A stretch of DNA of 64,000 nt from DASVDE01 sp963740065 (GTDB lineage Bacteria; Actinomycetota; Thermoleophilia; Solirubrobacterales; 70-9). Both the position numbers and the translations under genes were made by a program. The notes below the pieces were generated by a model. The model made no database searches and was not told the DNA's origin. It worked only from the letters and a program-made list of their open reading frames with translations. Position 1 is the stretch's first letter; each line of letters starts with the position of its first letter. The stretch spans positions 124,001-188,000 of the forward strand of contig CAVUCS010000002.1 of the NCBI GenBank assembly GCA_963740065.1, given 5' to 3'. Shown piece by piece: positions 8,418-16,809 of the stretch.

Positions 8418-9604
8418 CGGTCCACCCCGCCGAGGATCGGGTCCAGCATTCCGAGGCTGGCGATCATGTCGGCGACGTAACTGCCGACCGCCATCTCTCT
8501 GAACGCCTGCAGGTTGACGAAGGAGGGGTCGCGGAAGTGCACACGGGCGGGCTTCGAGGAGCCGTCGGCGAGGACGAAGCAGCCCAGCTCCCCGCGCGGC
8601 GACTCGATCGAGTAGTAGATCTCGCCCGGGCCGACCCGGAAGCCCTCGGTAACCAGCTTGAAGTGGTGGATCAGTGACTCCATCGAGGTCGACAGCTCCG
8701 AGCGCGGCGGCAGCACGTACTTACGGTCGTCAGCGATGTGCGGCCCCTCGGGCAGTCCGTCGAGCGCCTGCTCGATGATCCGCGTCGACTCGACCATCTC
8801 CGCCATCCGCACCCGGTAGCGGTCGTAGCCGTCGCCGACCGTGCCGACCGGGATCTTGAAGTCGAAATCGGGATAGGCGAGGTAGTCGAAGGCCTTGCGC
8901 AGGTCCCAGGGCTCGCCCGCGGCGCGCAGCAGCGGCCCGGTCACGCCCAGCTCCAAGAGCCGCTCGCGCGGGACGGTGCCGACGCCTTTCGTCCGCTGCA
9001 GGAAGATCTCGTTGCGGTCGAGCATCGCCTGGTACTGCTCCACGCGCGTCGGCATGTCCTCGACGAAGGCGCGCAGTTTGGCCTCGAAGCCGAGCGGAAT
9101 GTCCTCGACCACCCCGCCGACCTGAAAGTAGCGGGTGTGCATCCGCTGTCCGGCCGCCATCTCGAACAGGTCGAGGATCTTGTCGCGCTCGCGGAAGCAG
9201 TACCAGAGCATCGAGATCGCGCCGAGGTCCAGCGCCGTCGTCCCCAGCCAGACCAGGTGGGAGTGGATCCGGTTCAGCTCGAGGAAGATCACCCGCAGGT
9301 ATCTCGCCCGCTCCGGGATCTCCAGCTCGACCAGCCGCTCGACCGCGCCGCAGAAGGCCTCCATCTGGAAGAAGTAGGAGAGGTAGTCCATCCGCTCGAC
9401 GAAGGGGATGACCTTCCAGTAGCTCTTGTCCTCGCAGGACTTCTCGATCCCGGTGTGGACGTAGCCGATCACCGGCTTCAGGTCTCGGACCACCTCACCT
9501 TCGAGATCGACGATCAGCCGCAGCACCCCGTGGGTCGCCGGGTGGTGCGGCCCGATGTTGACCGTCATTACCTCGGTGGTGCGATCCTCGACCAGTTCAG
9601 CCAC
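8414..9604 (-). CDS. nuoD: NADH-quinone oxidoreductase subunit D
   Basis: This is the 49 kDa subunit (396 aa), evolved from the NiFe hydrogenase large subunit, which forms the quinone site with NuoB and NuoH. The quinone-site loop NIGPHHPATHGVLRLIVDLEGE is near the N terminus, and RGELGCFVLADGSSKPARVHFRDPSFVNLQ lies near the C terminus. The hydrogenase metal-binding cysteines are absent, as expected. It is separate from nuoC, not fused as in E. coli. It overlaps nuoC by eight bases and nuoE by four. Confidence 0.98.
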   Translation of the reverse strand: MAELVEDRTTEVMTVNIGPHHPATHGVLRLIVDLEGEVVRDLKPVIGYVHTGIEKSCEDKSYWKVIPFVERMDYLSYFFQMEAFCGAVERLVELEIPERARYLRVIFLELNRIHSHLVWLGTTALDLGAISMLWYCFRERDKILDLFEMAAGQRMHTRYFQVGGVVEDIPLGFEAKLRAFVEDMPTRVEQYQAMLDRNEIFLQRTKGVGTVPRERLLELGVTGPLLRAAGEPWDLRKAFDYLAYPDFDFKIPVGTVGDGYDRYRVRMAEMVESTRIIEQALDGLPEGPHIADDRKYVLPPRSELSTSMESLIHHFKLVTEGFRVGPGEIYYSIESPRGELGCFVLADGSSKPARVHFRDPSFVNLQAFREMAVGSYVADMIASLGMLDPILGGVDR

Positions 9605-10115
9605 GATCGCCCTCGTTGTGAGTGAAGGTCACGGGCTCTCCGCCCACCGGGAAGTCCCGCCGTTGCGGCCAGCCAACGTAATCGTCTGGGAGCAGGATGC
9701 GAGTCAAGTCGGGGTGACCTCTGAAGACAATCCCAAAGAAGTCGTAGGCCTCCCGCTCCTGAAACTCAGCGGTCGGGAACAACTCCACACAGGAGTCGAT
9801 CTCCGGGAGGGCGTCCTCGCCGGGGTCAGCCAGCATCGCTTTTACGCGGAGCCGTTCCACTCGATCGCGGTTCAGGAGCTCGTAGTGGACGCCGAAGCGA
9901 GGGGAGGCCGGCAGGTAGTCGGCGGCGTGGAGGCTTGAGAGGAAGGCGTAGCCCTGGCCCGGGGCGTCGCGGAGCCAGCGCAGGACGTCCAGCACCTGCG
10001 CCGGGTCGACGACAAGCGTTGCTCCGCCGCGATCGAAGACGGTGTCGAGCACGGCGCCAGGGTGGTCCTGCTCGATTTCCCCCCGGATCAGCTCGAGACC
10101 CGGAGCATCAGGCAC
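9597..10115 (-). CDS. nuoC: NADH-quinone oxidoreductase subunit C
   Basis: This is the 30 kDa peripheral subunit (172 aa) that packs against NuoD and carries no cofactor. The signature region is EREAYDFFGIVFRGHPDLTRILLPDDYVGWPQRRDFP at residues about 120-155, matching the family's E-R-E-x-x-D-x-x-G-x-x-F-x-G-H-P-x-L pattern. It overlaps nuoB by eight bases upstream and nuoD by eight bases downstream, fitting a tightly packed operon. Confidence 0.97.
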   Translation of the reverse strand: MPDAPGLELIRGEIEQDHPGAVLDTVFDRGGATLVVDPAQVLDVLRWLRDAPGQGYAFLSSLHAADYLPASPRFGVHYELLNRDRVERLRVKAMLADPGEDALPEIDSCVELFPTAEFQEREAYDFFGIVFRGHPDLTRILLPDDYVGWPQRRDFPVGGEPVTFTHNEGDRG

Positions 10116-10779
10116 GGATCAACCCCCTGGCCCTCTCGTAAGCCTCTGCCGCTTCGGGACTTGGCTCGCTCGTCGGCCCGCCGCGCGCCCATTCCTCGGT
10201 ACCGGCGGCGTTGTAGCGCTGCCGCCAGCCCTGGTCTGGATTGCCCTGGATCTTGCGCTGCAGCTTGTTGAAGCCGTAGAGGACCGCCTCCGGCCGCGGC
10301 GGGCAGCCGGGGACGTGGATGTCGATCGGCATGAACTTGTCGGCGCCCTGCACAACCGCGTAGTTGGCGAACATGCCGCCACTGGAGGAGCAAGCGCCCA
10401 TCGACATCGCCCACTTCGGCTCCAGCATCTGGTCGTAGAGGCGGCGGATGACCGGCGCCATCTTGATCGAGACCCGGCCCGAGAGAATGATCAGGTCCGC
10501 CTGGCGCGGTGAGGCGCGTCCGGCCTCCGCGCCGAAGCGGCCAATGTCGTATCGGGCCGTAACGGCCGCCATCGGTATGCCCTCAATCGCACAGCAGGCA
10601 AGGCCAAAAGTGAGCGGGAAGATCGCGTTCGAGCGCGCCAAGTTGAGCATGTCCTCGAAGCGGGTGGTCACGACCCGTTCCTCGACGTAGCGCTCCAGCT
10701 CCTCTCCCTCGAGGTCGCCGCGCAGCATGTCGCGGGCGCGCAGTCCCTTCCCTCTAAGTGTCTGGCGTTCTATTTCCAA
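10108..10779 (-). CDS. nuoB: NADH-quinone oxidoreductase subunit B
   Basis: This is the PSST subunit (223 aa) carrying cluster N2, the last iron-sulfur centre before quinone. The unusual tandem cysteine ligands are Cys62-Cys63 in FGLACCAIEG. The further ligands are in SMGACSSSGGMFANYA and HVPGCPPRPEAVLYG. The C-terminal extension after KIQGNPDQGW is variable in the family. The gene overlaps nuoA by ten bases and nuoC by eight. Confidence 0.98.
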   Translation of the reverse strand: MEIERQTLRGKGLRARDMLRGDLEGEELERYVEERVVTTRFEDMLNLARSNAIFPLTFGLACCAIEGIPMAAVTARYDIGRFGAEAGRASPRQADLIILSGRVSIKMAPVIRRLYDQMLEPKWAMSMGACSSSGGMFANYAVVQGADKFMPIDIHVPGCPPRPEAVLYGFNKLQRKIQGNPDQGWRQRYNAAGTEEWARGGPTSEPSPEAAEAYERARGLIRA

Positions 10780-11147
10780 TCGAGGGCTCCCTTGCGCCAG
10801 ACGTAGACGAAGGCGACCATCAGCAGGACGACGAAGGTGATCAGCTCGCCGAGGATGAAGACGCTGTCCGCACCCTTGAGGATCACCCCGACCGGGTAGA
10901 GGAAGACGACTTCGATGTCAAAGAGGATGAAAAGCATCGCGACCAGGTAGAAGCTGATCCCGAAGCGGAAACCGCGCATCGCCTCGACCGGGATCCCCGA
11001 CTCGTACGGTTCGTCCTGGCGGCGGCTCGCTGCCGTCGGGCGCTTCGGGCGCTTCGGCCCGATCACGTGGTTGAGCATCGCGAAGGCGCTCCCGACCGTG
11101 AGGCCGAGGAATCCGAAGACGAGTATCGGTAGGTAGCTCTTGAGCAC
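10770..11147 (-). CDS. nuoA: NADH-quinone oxidoreductase subunit A
   Basis: This is a three-helix membrane subunit of complex I and the first gene of the operon. The GTG at 11147 (VLKSYLPILVFGFLG) gives 125 aa, the normal length, and aligns with the usual family start; a TTG at 11180 would add 11 residues. Family landmarks are YESGIPVEAMRGFRF and FYLVAMLFILFDIEVVFLYP, with conserved membrane acidic residues. A -10-like TATAAC lies about ten bases upstream of the GTG, so the transcript might be nearly leaderless; this is weakly supported. Confidence 0.93.
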   Translation of the reverse strand: MLKSYLPILVFGFLGLTVGSAFAMLNHVIGPKRPKRPTAASRRQDEPYESGIPVEAMRGFRFGISFYLVAMLFILFDIEVVFLYPVGVILKGADSVFILGELITFVVLLMVAFVYVWRKGALDWK

Positions 11148-11243
11148 CGCAGGGTGCGTTATACACCCACCTTGTGACAACTTGCTACATAGTGTTATTC
11201 CGCATCAGGAAGCCGAATTCCGACCCTTTAAGGCGGATATAGG

Positions 11244-11681
11244 ATGGCCGAAGTCCACCTGGTCACCGGCGTCGCGGTTCTGGTATTGAACCTCGCTGCC
11301 GGTGCGGTTGGCGGAATCGCTTGGTTTCGCGACCGCGCTTCGGTCCCGTTCTGGTACCTGCTCCGTGCCGCCCAGGCCTCGGTCTTCCTCCAGGTGATGT
11401 TGGGAGGCCTGCTGGTCTTCACCAACCACGAGGCCCCCGACGACCTCCACTACCTGTACGGGATCCTCCCCCTCGTCGTCTCCTTTATTGCCGAGGGCGC
11501 CCGTGCCGGCGCCGCCGAGCGGGAGCTTGGCGACGTTGACTTCGAGTCGCTTCCCTCCGAGACCCAACAGTCCCTCGCCCTCGCCATAGTCCGGCGTGAG
11601 ATGGGGATCATGGCCGTCAGCTGCGGAGTTATCTTCTTTCTCGCCCTGCGAGCGGCGGGCACCAGCGGGCACCTCTTTTAG
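11244..11681 (+). CDS. conserved hypothetical membrane protein
   Basis: This is a 145-residue protein with four hydrophobic segments, at about residues 4-25, 38-60, 68-85 and 120-137. Between the third and fourth lies a cytoplasmic, acidic stretch (GAAERELGDVDFESLPSE). There are no recognised catalytic motifs. It is divergent from the nuo operon, with 96 bases between the starts, and it is followed two bases later by the metallo-beta-lactamase-fold gene, so the two are probably cotranscribed. The repeated histidines and small-residue helices might suit a heme or quinone environment, but no function can be assigned. Confidence 0.8.
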   Translation: MAEVHLVTGVAVLVLNLAAGAVGGIAWFRDRASVPFWYLLRAAQASVFLQVMLGGLLVFTNHEAPDDLHYLYGILPLVVSFIAEGARAGAAERELGDVDFESLPSETQQSLALAIVRREMGIMAVSCGVIFFLALRAAGTSGHLF

Positions 11682-11683
11682 CC

Positions 11684-12454
11684 ATGCGCACGTTCGCCGT
11701 TCACGAGGATGTCGTCGTCGCGGTTGGGGCGATCTGGCAGACGACCTGCACCGCCGTCCGCGCCGGCGATGAAGCGTTCCTGATCGACTCGCCGATCCTG
11801 CCGGAGGAGCTGGAGGCGCTGCCAAAGATCCTGGAGGGGGCCGGCTTCCCGATCGCGGGGTTGCTCGTCACCCACGCCGACTGGGACCACCTGCTCGGAC
11901 GATACGCCTACCCGGAGGCCTCGATCGGCTGCGGTGAGACCACCGCGGCCCGCCTCGCCGCCGAGCCCGGCGCCGCCCAGCGCGAGCTGCGCGACTTCGA
12001 CGAGGAGTACTTGATCGAGCGTTCGCCGCTCTCGCTCTCCGGCGTGCAGGCGCTGCCCGTGCCCGGCCGTTGCGAGCTCGGCGAGCGCGAGTTGGAGCTG
12101 CACCCGGCCGACGGGCACACCTCCGACGGCACGGCGATCTGGATCCCCTGGGCGAGCGTTCTCGTCTGCGGCGACTACCTCTCACCCGCTGCGATCCCGG
12201 AGCTGTCGCCGAGCAGCTCCATCGACGGATTCCTCGAAACCCTGCATCGGCTCGAGCCTTTCGTTGAGAAGTCCGAGTCCGTCGTCCCCGGCCACGGCGA
12301 GCCGCTCGATTCCGCCCGCGCCGCGGCGGTCCTGCGCGAGGACATCGCCTACATCGAGGCGCTCAAGAGCGTCGGCATCGACGCCCCGCTTCCACCCAGC
12401 CGCCGAACCGCGGGGCAGAAGAGACTGCACGAGTACAACGTCTCTCTTCTCTAG
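11684..12454 (+). CDS. metallo-beta-lactamase-fold hydrolase with variant metal motif
   Basis: This 256-residue protein has the MBL fold. Its metal-binding segment reads VTHADWDHLLG, where the usual H-x-H-x-D-H has aspartate in place of the second histidine. Later ligands are plausible in HPADGHTSDG, VCGDYLSP and VVPGHGEP. It lacks a signal peptide, so it should be cytosolic. It lies two bases after the membrane protein gene and converges head-on with the next gene, with no spacing. The substrate is unknown; similar folds include glyoxalase II-like thioesterases and lactonases. Confidence 0.88.
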   Translation: MRTFAVHEDVVVAVGAIWQTTCTAVRAGDEAFLIDSPILPEELEALPKILEGAGFPIAGLLVTHADWDHLLGRYAYPEASIGCGETTAARLAAEPGAAQRELRDFDEEYLIERSPLSLSGVQALPVPGRCELGERELELHPADGHTSDGTAIWIPWASVLVCGDYLSPAAIPELSPSSSIDGFLETLHRLEPFVEKSESVVPGHGEPLDSARAAAVLREDIAYIEALKSVGIDAPLPPSRRTAGQKRLHEYNVSLL

Positions 12455-12781
12455 TCAGCGTCGGCGCCGGTCGCGTTGGCCGGACTTCTTTCGCCCGCGG
12501 GCTTCGAGCTTGGAGCGGGAGGACTCGGCGGCGGGGACTTTCCGCAAGCCGATCAGCTGCGGGATGAGGATCTCCTCGGCGCAGCGGCTGTGCCAGTGGT
12601 GGTGGTCGGTGCCGCCGAGGCGGCGGACGTACTGGACGATCGTGTGGTCGGCGCCGATCTCAACCTCGCCGTGGCAGCCGGGGCAGCGATAGAGCTTCTG
12701 GGAGATGCCTCGGATCAGCCAGGCTTCGTCGCCTTCGTCGTTGCGCCCGCTCAAACTCCAGCGCTTGCTCGGCCCGTCCAT
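12455..12781 (-). CDS. small zinc-ribbon-like conserved protein
   Basis: This 108-residue basic protein has a metal-binding-like core: YRCPGCHGEVEIGADH, then DHHHWHSRCAEE. The CxxC plus H/C spacing matches a small actinobacterial family, often annotated ATP/GTP-binding protein, in which C-P-G-C and R-H-W-H-x-x-C are conserved; that comparison is from memory. The C terminus is lysine/arginine-rich. The ATG at 12781 shares a base with the stop of the flavin reductase (TGATG), so it is probably its operon partner. The function is unknown. Confidence 0.8.
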   Translation of the reverse strand: MDGPSKRWSLSGRNDEGDEAWLIRGISQKLYRCPGCHGEVEIGADHTIVQYVRRLGGTDHHHWHSRCAEEILIPQLIGLRKVPAAESSRSKLEARGRKKSGQRDRRRR

Positions 12782-13263
12782 CAGCCCGGAGGGAGGGGGC
12801 GGTAGCGGCCTTCGTGGAAGACCAGTGGCGCGCCTTCGCTGGTTGTCAGGGCGGTCACCTCGCCGGTGACGATGACGTGATCGCCGCCGGCGATCACGTC
12901 GCGCAGGTCGCAGGCGACCCAGGCGAGGGCGTCGTCGATCGCCGGGATGCCGTCGCGGTCGCCCCACTCGACCCCCGCCCACTTGTCGGCCGGCGGGGCC
13001 TTTGTGGCGAAGGCGCGGGCGATGCTCTCCTGTCCTGCATGAAGGACATTGACGGCGAATCGGTTGGCCGCCTGCACCGCCAGCAGGGTGCGTGAGCCAC
13101 GGTCCAGACAGGCCAACATCAGCATCGGGTCCAGGGAAAGTGAGCTGACCGCGTTGGCGGTTGCGCCGGCTGGACCGGCGGGTCCGTTGGCGGTCACCAC
13201 GGTGACGCCGGTGGGCAGTGAGCCCATCGCCGCGCGGAAGCGATTGGGGTCGGGGGGACTCAT
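12781..13263 (-). CDS. flavin reductase-like, FMN-binding split-barrel protein
   Basis: This 160-residue protein has the FMN-binding split-barrel fold of NAD(P)H:flavin oxidoreductases that feed reduced flavin to two-component monooxygenases. The N terminus FRAAMGSLPTGVTVVTA, the NAVSSLSLDPMLMLACL segment, the NVLHAGQESIARAFA segment and the terminal GEVTALTTSEGAPLVFHEGRY are all typical. The ATG at 13263 was chosen because the open frame upstream, to 13650, is antisense to the cytochrome gene. No partner monooxygenase is adjacent. A ferric or other flavin-dependent role is possible. Confidence 0.9.
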   Translation of the reverse strand: MSPPDPNRFRAAMGSLPTGVTVVTANGPAGPAGATANAVSSLSLDPMLMLACLDRGSRTLLAVQAANRFAVNVLHAGQESIARAFATKAPPADKWAGVEWGDRDGIPAIDDALAWVACDLRDVIAGGDHVIVTGEVTALTTSEGAPLVFHEGRYRPLPPG

Positions 13264-13293
13264 CGCTGGTCGGGACAATATGATGCGCGCCGC

Positions 13294-13689
13294 GTGCGCC
13301 CAGTTTGGATCACAGCTCTGGCGGTTTCCTCCGCTCTCGGGCTCGCTGCCTGTGGCTTCGGGGAGGAGGGAATCACCGTTTCCTCCAGCGACCCGAACCA
13401 CAACGGGGCGGTCCTCTTCGCCACCCACTGCTCCGGTTGCCACACGCTGAGCGCCGCGGGAACGCAGGGAAGCGGCAATCGCGGCGAGCGGGTGCAGGGG
13501 CCGAACCTCAATCAGCGAACCGAGACCTATGAGGATGCCCTCTTCGCGATTCAGAACGGTGGTTTCTCCGGAGCGATCATGCCCCAGAACATCGTCGTCG
13601 GCCGCGAGGCCGAGGAGCTGGCGCGCTTTGTCGCCAAGTACGCGGGGCAAGACGCCGAGACTTCACCGCGCCCAGGCGACTCTCCCTAG
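13294..13689 (+). CDS. lipoprotein c-type cytochrome
   Basis: This is a 131-residue exported single-heme cytochrome c. The signal peptide ends in a lipobox with Cys20 (GLAAC), so the protein should be anchored to the outer face of the membrane. The heme motif is CSGCH at 46-50 and the likely axial methionine is Met96 in GAIMPQ. The start is a GTG at 13294, 30 bases from the divergent flavin reductase start. It lies just upstream of serS (12 bases). It could shuttle electrons to an oxidase; the partner is not in this window. Confidence 0.92.
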   Translation: MRPVWITALAVSSALGLAACGFGEEGITVSSSDPNHNGAVLFATHCSGCHTLSAAGTQGSGNRGERVQGPNLNQRTETYEDALFAIQNGGFSGAIMPQNIVVGREAEELARFVAKYAGQDAETSPRPGDSP

Positions 13690-13701
13690 TCCGGGGGCAC
13701 C

Positions 13702-14970
13702 ATGCTTGACCTGAAGCTGATCCGCTCCGAACCTGAGCGGGTCAAGGCGGCCCTGGCGCGGCGTGGAGCCGCCGACCGCGTCGATGAGCTGCTGGCGCTG
13801 GACGCGCGCCGGCGCGAGCTGTTGCCGCAGATCGAGAACGCGCAGGCCGAGCGCAAGTCCCTCTCAAAGAAGGTCGGCGAGGCGAAGCAGGCAGGCGGCG
13901 ACGCGCCGGAGCTGATCGAAGAGGTCGCGGCCCTGAAGGAGAAGATCGAGTCCGGCAGAGCCGAGCTGGAAAAAGTGGACGTAGAGCTTGAGCGGGTCGT
14001 CGCATCGCTCCCCAACCTGCCTGATCCCGCCGCCCCCGACGGCGAGGCCGAGGAGGATGCGGTCGCCCTGCGCGAGGTGGGGGAGCGTCCGGAGTTCGAC
14101 TTTGAGCCGCGCGACCATCTGGACATTGGGGCCGCTCTGGGTCTGATCGACATGGAGGCCGGCGCGAGGCTTTCCGGCTCTCGCTTCGCTTACTTGAAGG
14201 GCGACCTGGTGATGTTGGAGCTGGCCCTCGTCCGCTTTGCGATGGACCGTCTTTCGGCCCAAGGTTTCGAGCCGGTGATCCCGCCGGTGCTGGTTCGCGA
14301 AGAGGCGCTCTTCGGCACCGGATTCCTGCCAGACACCGAGCAGCAGATCTACTCCATCCCTGAAGATGGTCTCTACCTTGCGGGCACCTCAGAGGTGGCG
14401 CTTGCCTCCCTGCACGCGGGCGAGATCCTCGAGCCGGGGGCGCTGCCCCGCCGCTACGCCGGCTTCTCATCCTGCTTCCGCCGCGAGGCGGGCGCCGCCG
14501 GGCGCGACACGCGCGGCATCTTCCGCGTCCACCAGTTCGACAAGGTGGAGATGTTCTCTTTCGTCGAGCCGGGCGACTCGGCGGCGGAGCACGAGCGCAT
14601 CCTCGCGATCGAGGAAGCGTTGCTCAGCGAGCTGGAGATTCCCTATCGCGTGGTCGACATCCCGATCGGTGACCTTGGCCCCTCCGCCGCGCGCAAGTTT
14701 GACTGCGAGGCGTGGATTCCCAGCCAGGGGCGCTATCGCGAGCTGACCTCCTGCTCCAACACGACCGATTACCAGGCGCGTCGCCTCGGTTGTCGGTATC
14801 GGCCGGCTGACGGAGAGCCCCCCCTCGCGGCGCATACGCTGAACGGCACCGCGGTGGCCGTGGGCCGGACGATGATCGCCCTGATCGAGAATCGCCAGGA
14901 ACGGGACGGCGGATTCACGCTACCCAATATTTTGCATTCGTACGGTGCTCCTGAGAGGATCGCGCCGTGA
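13702..14970 (+). CDS. serS: serine--tRNA ligase
   Basis: This class II aminoacyl-tRNA synthetase charges tRNA-Ser (422 aa, standard length). The N-terminal coiled-coil arm (residues about 1-105) starts MLDLKLIRSEPERVKAAL. The catalytic core has the TSEVALASLHAGEIL motif, the motif 2 loop SCFRREAGAAGRDTRGIFRVHQF, and motif 3 NGTAVAVGRTMIALIENRQ. The ELTSCSNTTDYQARR segment is the serine pocket. It overlaps the next gene by four bases (GTGA), an unusual pairing with a response regulator. Confidence 0.98.
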   Translation: MLDLKLIRSEPERVKAALARRGAADRVDELLALDARRRELLPQIENAQAERKSLSKKVGEAKQAGGDAPELIEEVAALKEKIESGRAELEKVDVELERVVASLPNLPDPAAPDGEAEEDAVALREVGERPEFDFEPRDHLDIGAALGLIDMEAGARLSGSRFAYLKGDLVMLELALVRFAMDRLSAQGFEPVIPPVLVREEALFGTGFLPDTEQQIYSIPEDGLYLAGTSEVALASLHAGEILEPGALPRRYAGFSSCFRREAGAAGRDTRGIFRVHQFDKVEMFSFVEPGDSAAEHERILAIEEALLSELEIPYRVVDIPIGDLGPSAARKFDCEAWIPSQGRYRELTSCSNTTDYQARRLGCRYRPADGEPPLAAHTLNGTAVAVGRTMIALIENRQERDGGFTLPNILHSYGAPERIAP

Positions 14971-15617
14971 GCACGGGCGTCCGAGAAGCGAGACGGGTGG
15001 TCCTTTGCGACGACCATGAAATCGTCCGCGAAGCGATCAAGGGCCGCATGGCCAACTCAAGCATCGTTGAGATCGTCGGCGAAGCCGGCGACGGTCGCGA
15101 TGTCGTCGATGTCGTCAAGGAGCTGGAGCCCGACGTCCTGATCATTGACGTCGAGCTGCCCAAGCGCGATGGGATCGAGGCGACCAAGGAAGTGCTCAAG
15201 GTCCGACCGCGAACCAAAGTGATCATCTTCACCGCCCACGCTCAGCCGGACCTGCTGGCGCTGGCGCTGCGGGCCGGCGCCTCCGGCTACGTATTGAAGT
15301 CGGCGCCCGCGGAGGACATCGCCAAGGCGGTGAAAGCGGTTACGGGAGGGGGAACCTTCCTCGGCGGCGACTTCGCCGGCGGTAAGCCTTCGGAGGTCGA
15401 GAAGCTGCTCGATCTCTCGCCGCGTGAGCGTCAGATTCTCGAGTTGCTGGCCGAGGGCCTACGAGTGAAAGAGATCGCGGAGCGCCTCTCGCTCAGCCCG
15501 GCCACGGTTCACACCCACGTCCGCAACGCGATCGCCAAGCTCGAGGTCGACACCCGGACCGAGGCGGTCGCGCTGGCGGTGAAGTTCAGTTACTTGGGCG
15601 CCGGTGGCTCGGCCTGA
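14967..15617 (+). CDS. LuxR/NarL-family response regulator
   Basis: This is a two-domain transcriptional regulator (216 aa). The receiver domain has the acidic pocket (CDDHE) and phosphoacceptor Asp61 in LIIDVELPKRDG; the linker is glycine-rich. The C-terminal HTH (LSPRERQILELLAEGLRVKEIAERLSLS) is the LuxR type. The start GTG overlaps the serS stop, so it is translationally coupled to serS. No histidine kinase is next to it, so it is an orphan here. Its 3' end overlaps the convergent msrB by 28 bases. Confidence 0.95.
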   Translation: MSTGVREARRVVLCDDHEIVREAIKGRMANSSIVEIVGEAGDGRDVVDVVKELEPDVLIIDVELPKRDGIEATKEVLKVRPRTKVIIFTAHAQPDLLALALRAGASGYVLKSAPAEDIAKAVKAVTGGGTFLGGDFAGGKPSEVEKLLDLSPRERQILELLAEGLRVKEIAERLSLSPATVHTHVRNAIAKLEVDTRTEAVALAVKFSYLGAGGSA

Positions 15618-16009
15618 GAGCCGGGCTTTAGCTCCAAGGCGCAGCCGTTGATGCAGTAGCGCTGCCCGTTTGGTCCCGGCCCGTCGTCGAAGACGTGCCC
15701 CAGGTGGGCGTCGCAGCTCTTGCAGACGACCTCGGTGCGGCGCATGAAAAGGCTGTTGTCGGGGCGCAGCTCGACCTGCTCCAAGTTGGCCGGCTCGGTG
15801 AAGCTGGGCCAGCCGGTACCGGAGTCGAACTTCGTGTCCGAGGAGAACAGCTCGGTACCGCAGCAGACGCAGCAATACATGCCGTCGGACTTTTCTTCGA
15901 CATAGGGGCCGCTGAAGGCACGTTCGGTGCCGGCCTTGCGGGTCACCTCGTATTGCTCAGGCGTGAGCTGGTCGCGCCATTCCTGATCGGATTTCTCGAT
16001 TCTGGACAT
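15590..16009 (-). CDS. msrB: peptide-methionine (R)-S-oxide reductase
   Basis: This enzyme repairs the R-epimer of oxidised methionine (139 aa). Zinc is held by two CxxC pairs, CVCCG and CKSC, and the family block FDSGTGWPSFTEP and the VVCKSCDAHLGHVFDDGP block are both present. The catalytic cysteine is in QRYCINGCALEL; the usual S-A-S-L after N is replaced by G-C-A-L, placing a second cysteine three residues on that might act as resolving residue. It is a single-domain, cytosolic protein, convergent with the response regulator. Confidence 0.96.
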   Translation of the reverse strand: MSRIEKSDQEWRDQLTPEQYEVTRKAGTERAFSGPYVEEKSDGMYCCVCCGTELFSSDTKFDSGTGWPSFTEPANLEQVELRPDNSLFMRRTEVVCKSCDAHLGHVFDDGPGPNGQRYCINGCALELKPGSQAEPPAPK

Positions 16010-16100
16010 ATGTCAAGGGTAGGGCAAGCCCTCACTCATACAAGCGTCCAATACGAGCAGCAGCCGCAAAGGATGCGGTGGATGTGGCGAGAGAAGAAGC

Positions 16101-16772
16101 GTGGAACGCAAAACTCTCACAGCCATCCTTCTCGCCACCACGGCTCTTCTGCTCGCCGTGTTCGCGCCCACCGCAGGCGCGGTGGATCTGCAGCAGCTGA
16201 TGGCTCCCCCGTCGGTGTGCCCCAACCAGGACGAGCTCAACGCTCCCGCGCTGGTCCAGGAAGAGGCGATGAACTGCATGACCAACTTCGCCCGTCGCAG
16301 TGTCGGCCGCGGGACTCTCGGCGACACCACCTCGCTCGATCGATCGGCCTCCGCGAAGTCGGATGACATCCTTCGTTGCAACAGCTTCAGCCACTCCGCG
16401 TGCGGCCGGGACTTCACCTTCTGGATGGACCGGACCGGATACCTCTCGGGGCATTGCTGGCGGGTCGGCGAGAACCTTGCCTGGGGGACCGGCGACCTCG
16501 GAACGGTTCGGGCGATCTTCAAGGCTTGGATGCTGTCCCCCGCCCACCGGGAGAACATCCTCGGCTCGTTCACCCAGATCGGGATCGGCCTTCAGGTGGG
16601 CAATCTCGCCGATCGCTCCAGCACCCACGTTTGGACGCAGCACTTCGGCTCGCACTGCGGCAGCACTCGCAGCCGCCCGGTCGCGCGGGGTCGCGCGGGG
16701 CTCGCGGGTGCCTCCGTCGTCTCCGCCGAGACTCAGCTCGCGGGCGCTTCCGCCGCCACGCCGGCCGGCTGA
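16101..16772 (+). CDS. secreted CAP (SCP/PR1) domain protein
   Basis: This is an exported 223-residue protein with an N-terminal signal peptide (residues 1-26, cleavage near TAGA-V) and one CAP domain. Domain landmarks are SFSHSACGRD, VGENLAWGTG and AWMLSPAHRENILG, carrying the usual histidine and glutamate cavity residues. Six or more cysteines suggest disulfides. An alanine/glycine-rich tail follows. The start is a GTG at 16101 with a purine-rich ribosome site (GAGAAGAAG) just upstream. Bacterial CAP proteins are often cell-wall associated; the specific activity is unknown. Confidence 0.9.
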   Translation: MERKTLTAILLATTALLLAVFAPTAGAVDLQQLMAPPSVCPNQDELNAPALVQEEAMNCMTNFARRSVGRGTLGDTTSLDRSASAKSDDILRCNSFSHSACGRDFTFWMDRTGYLSGHCWRVGENLAWGTGDLGTVRAIFKAWMLSPAHRENILGSFTQIGIGLQVGNLADRSSTHVWTQHFGSHCGSTRSRPVARGRAGLAGASVVSAETQLAGASAATPAG

Positions 16773-16809
16773 ACCGCTTGGGGGGTCGGCCGCGGCTTAG
16801 GATGCCGCC

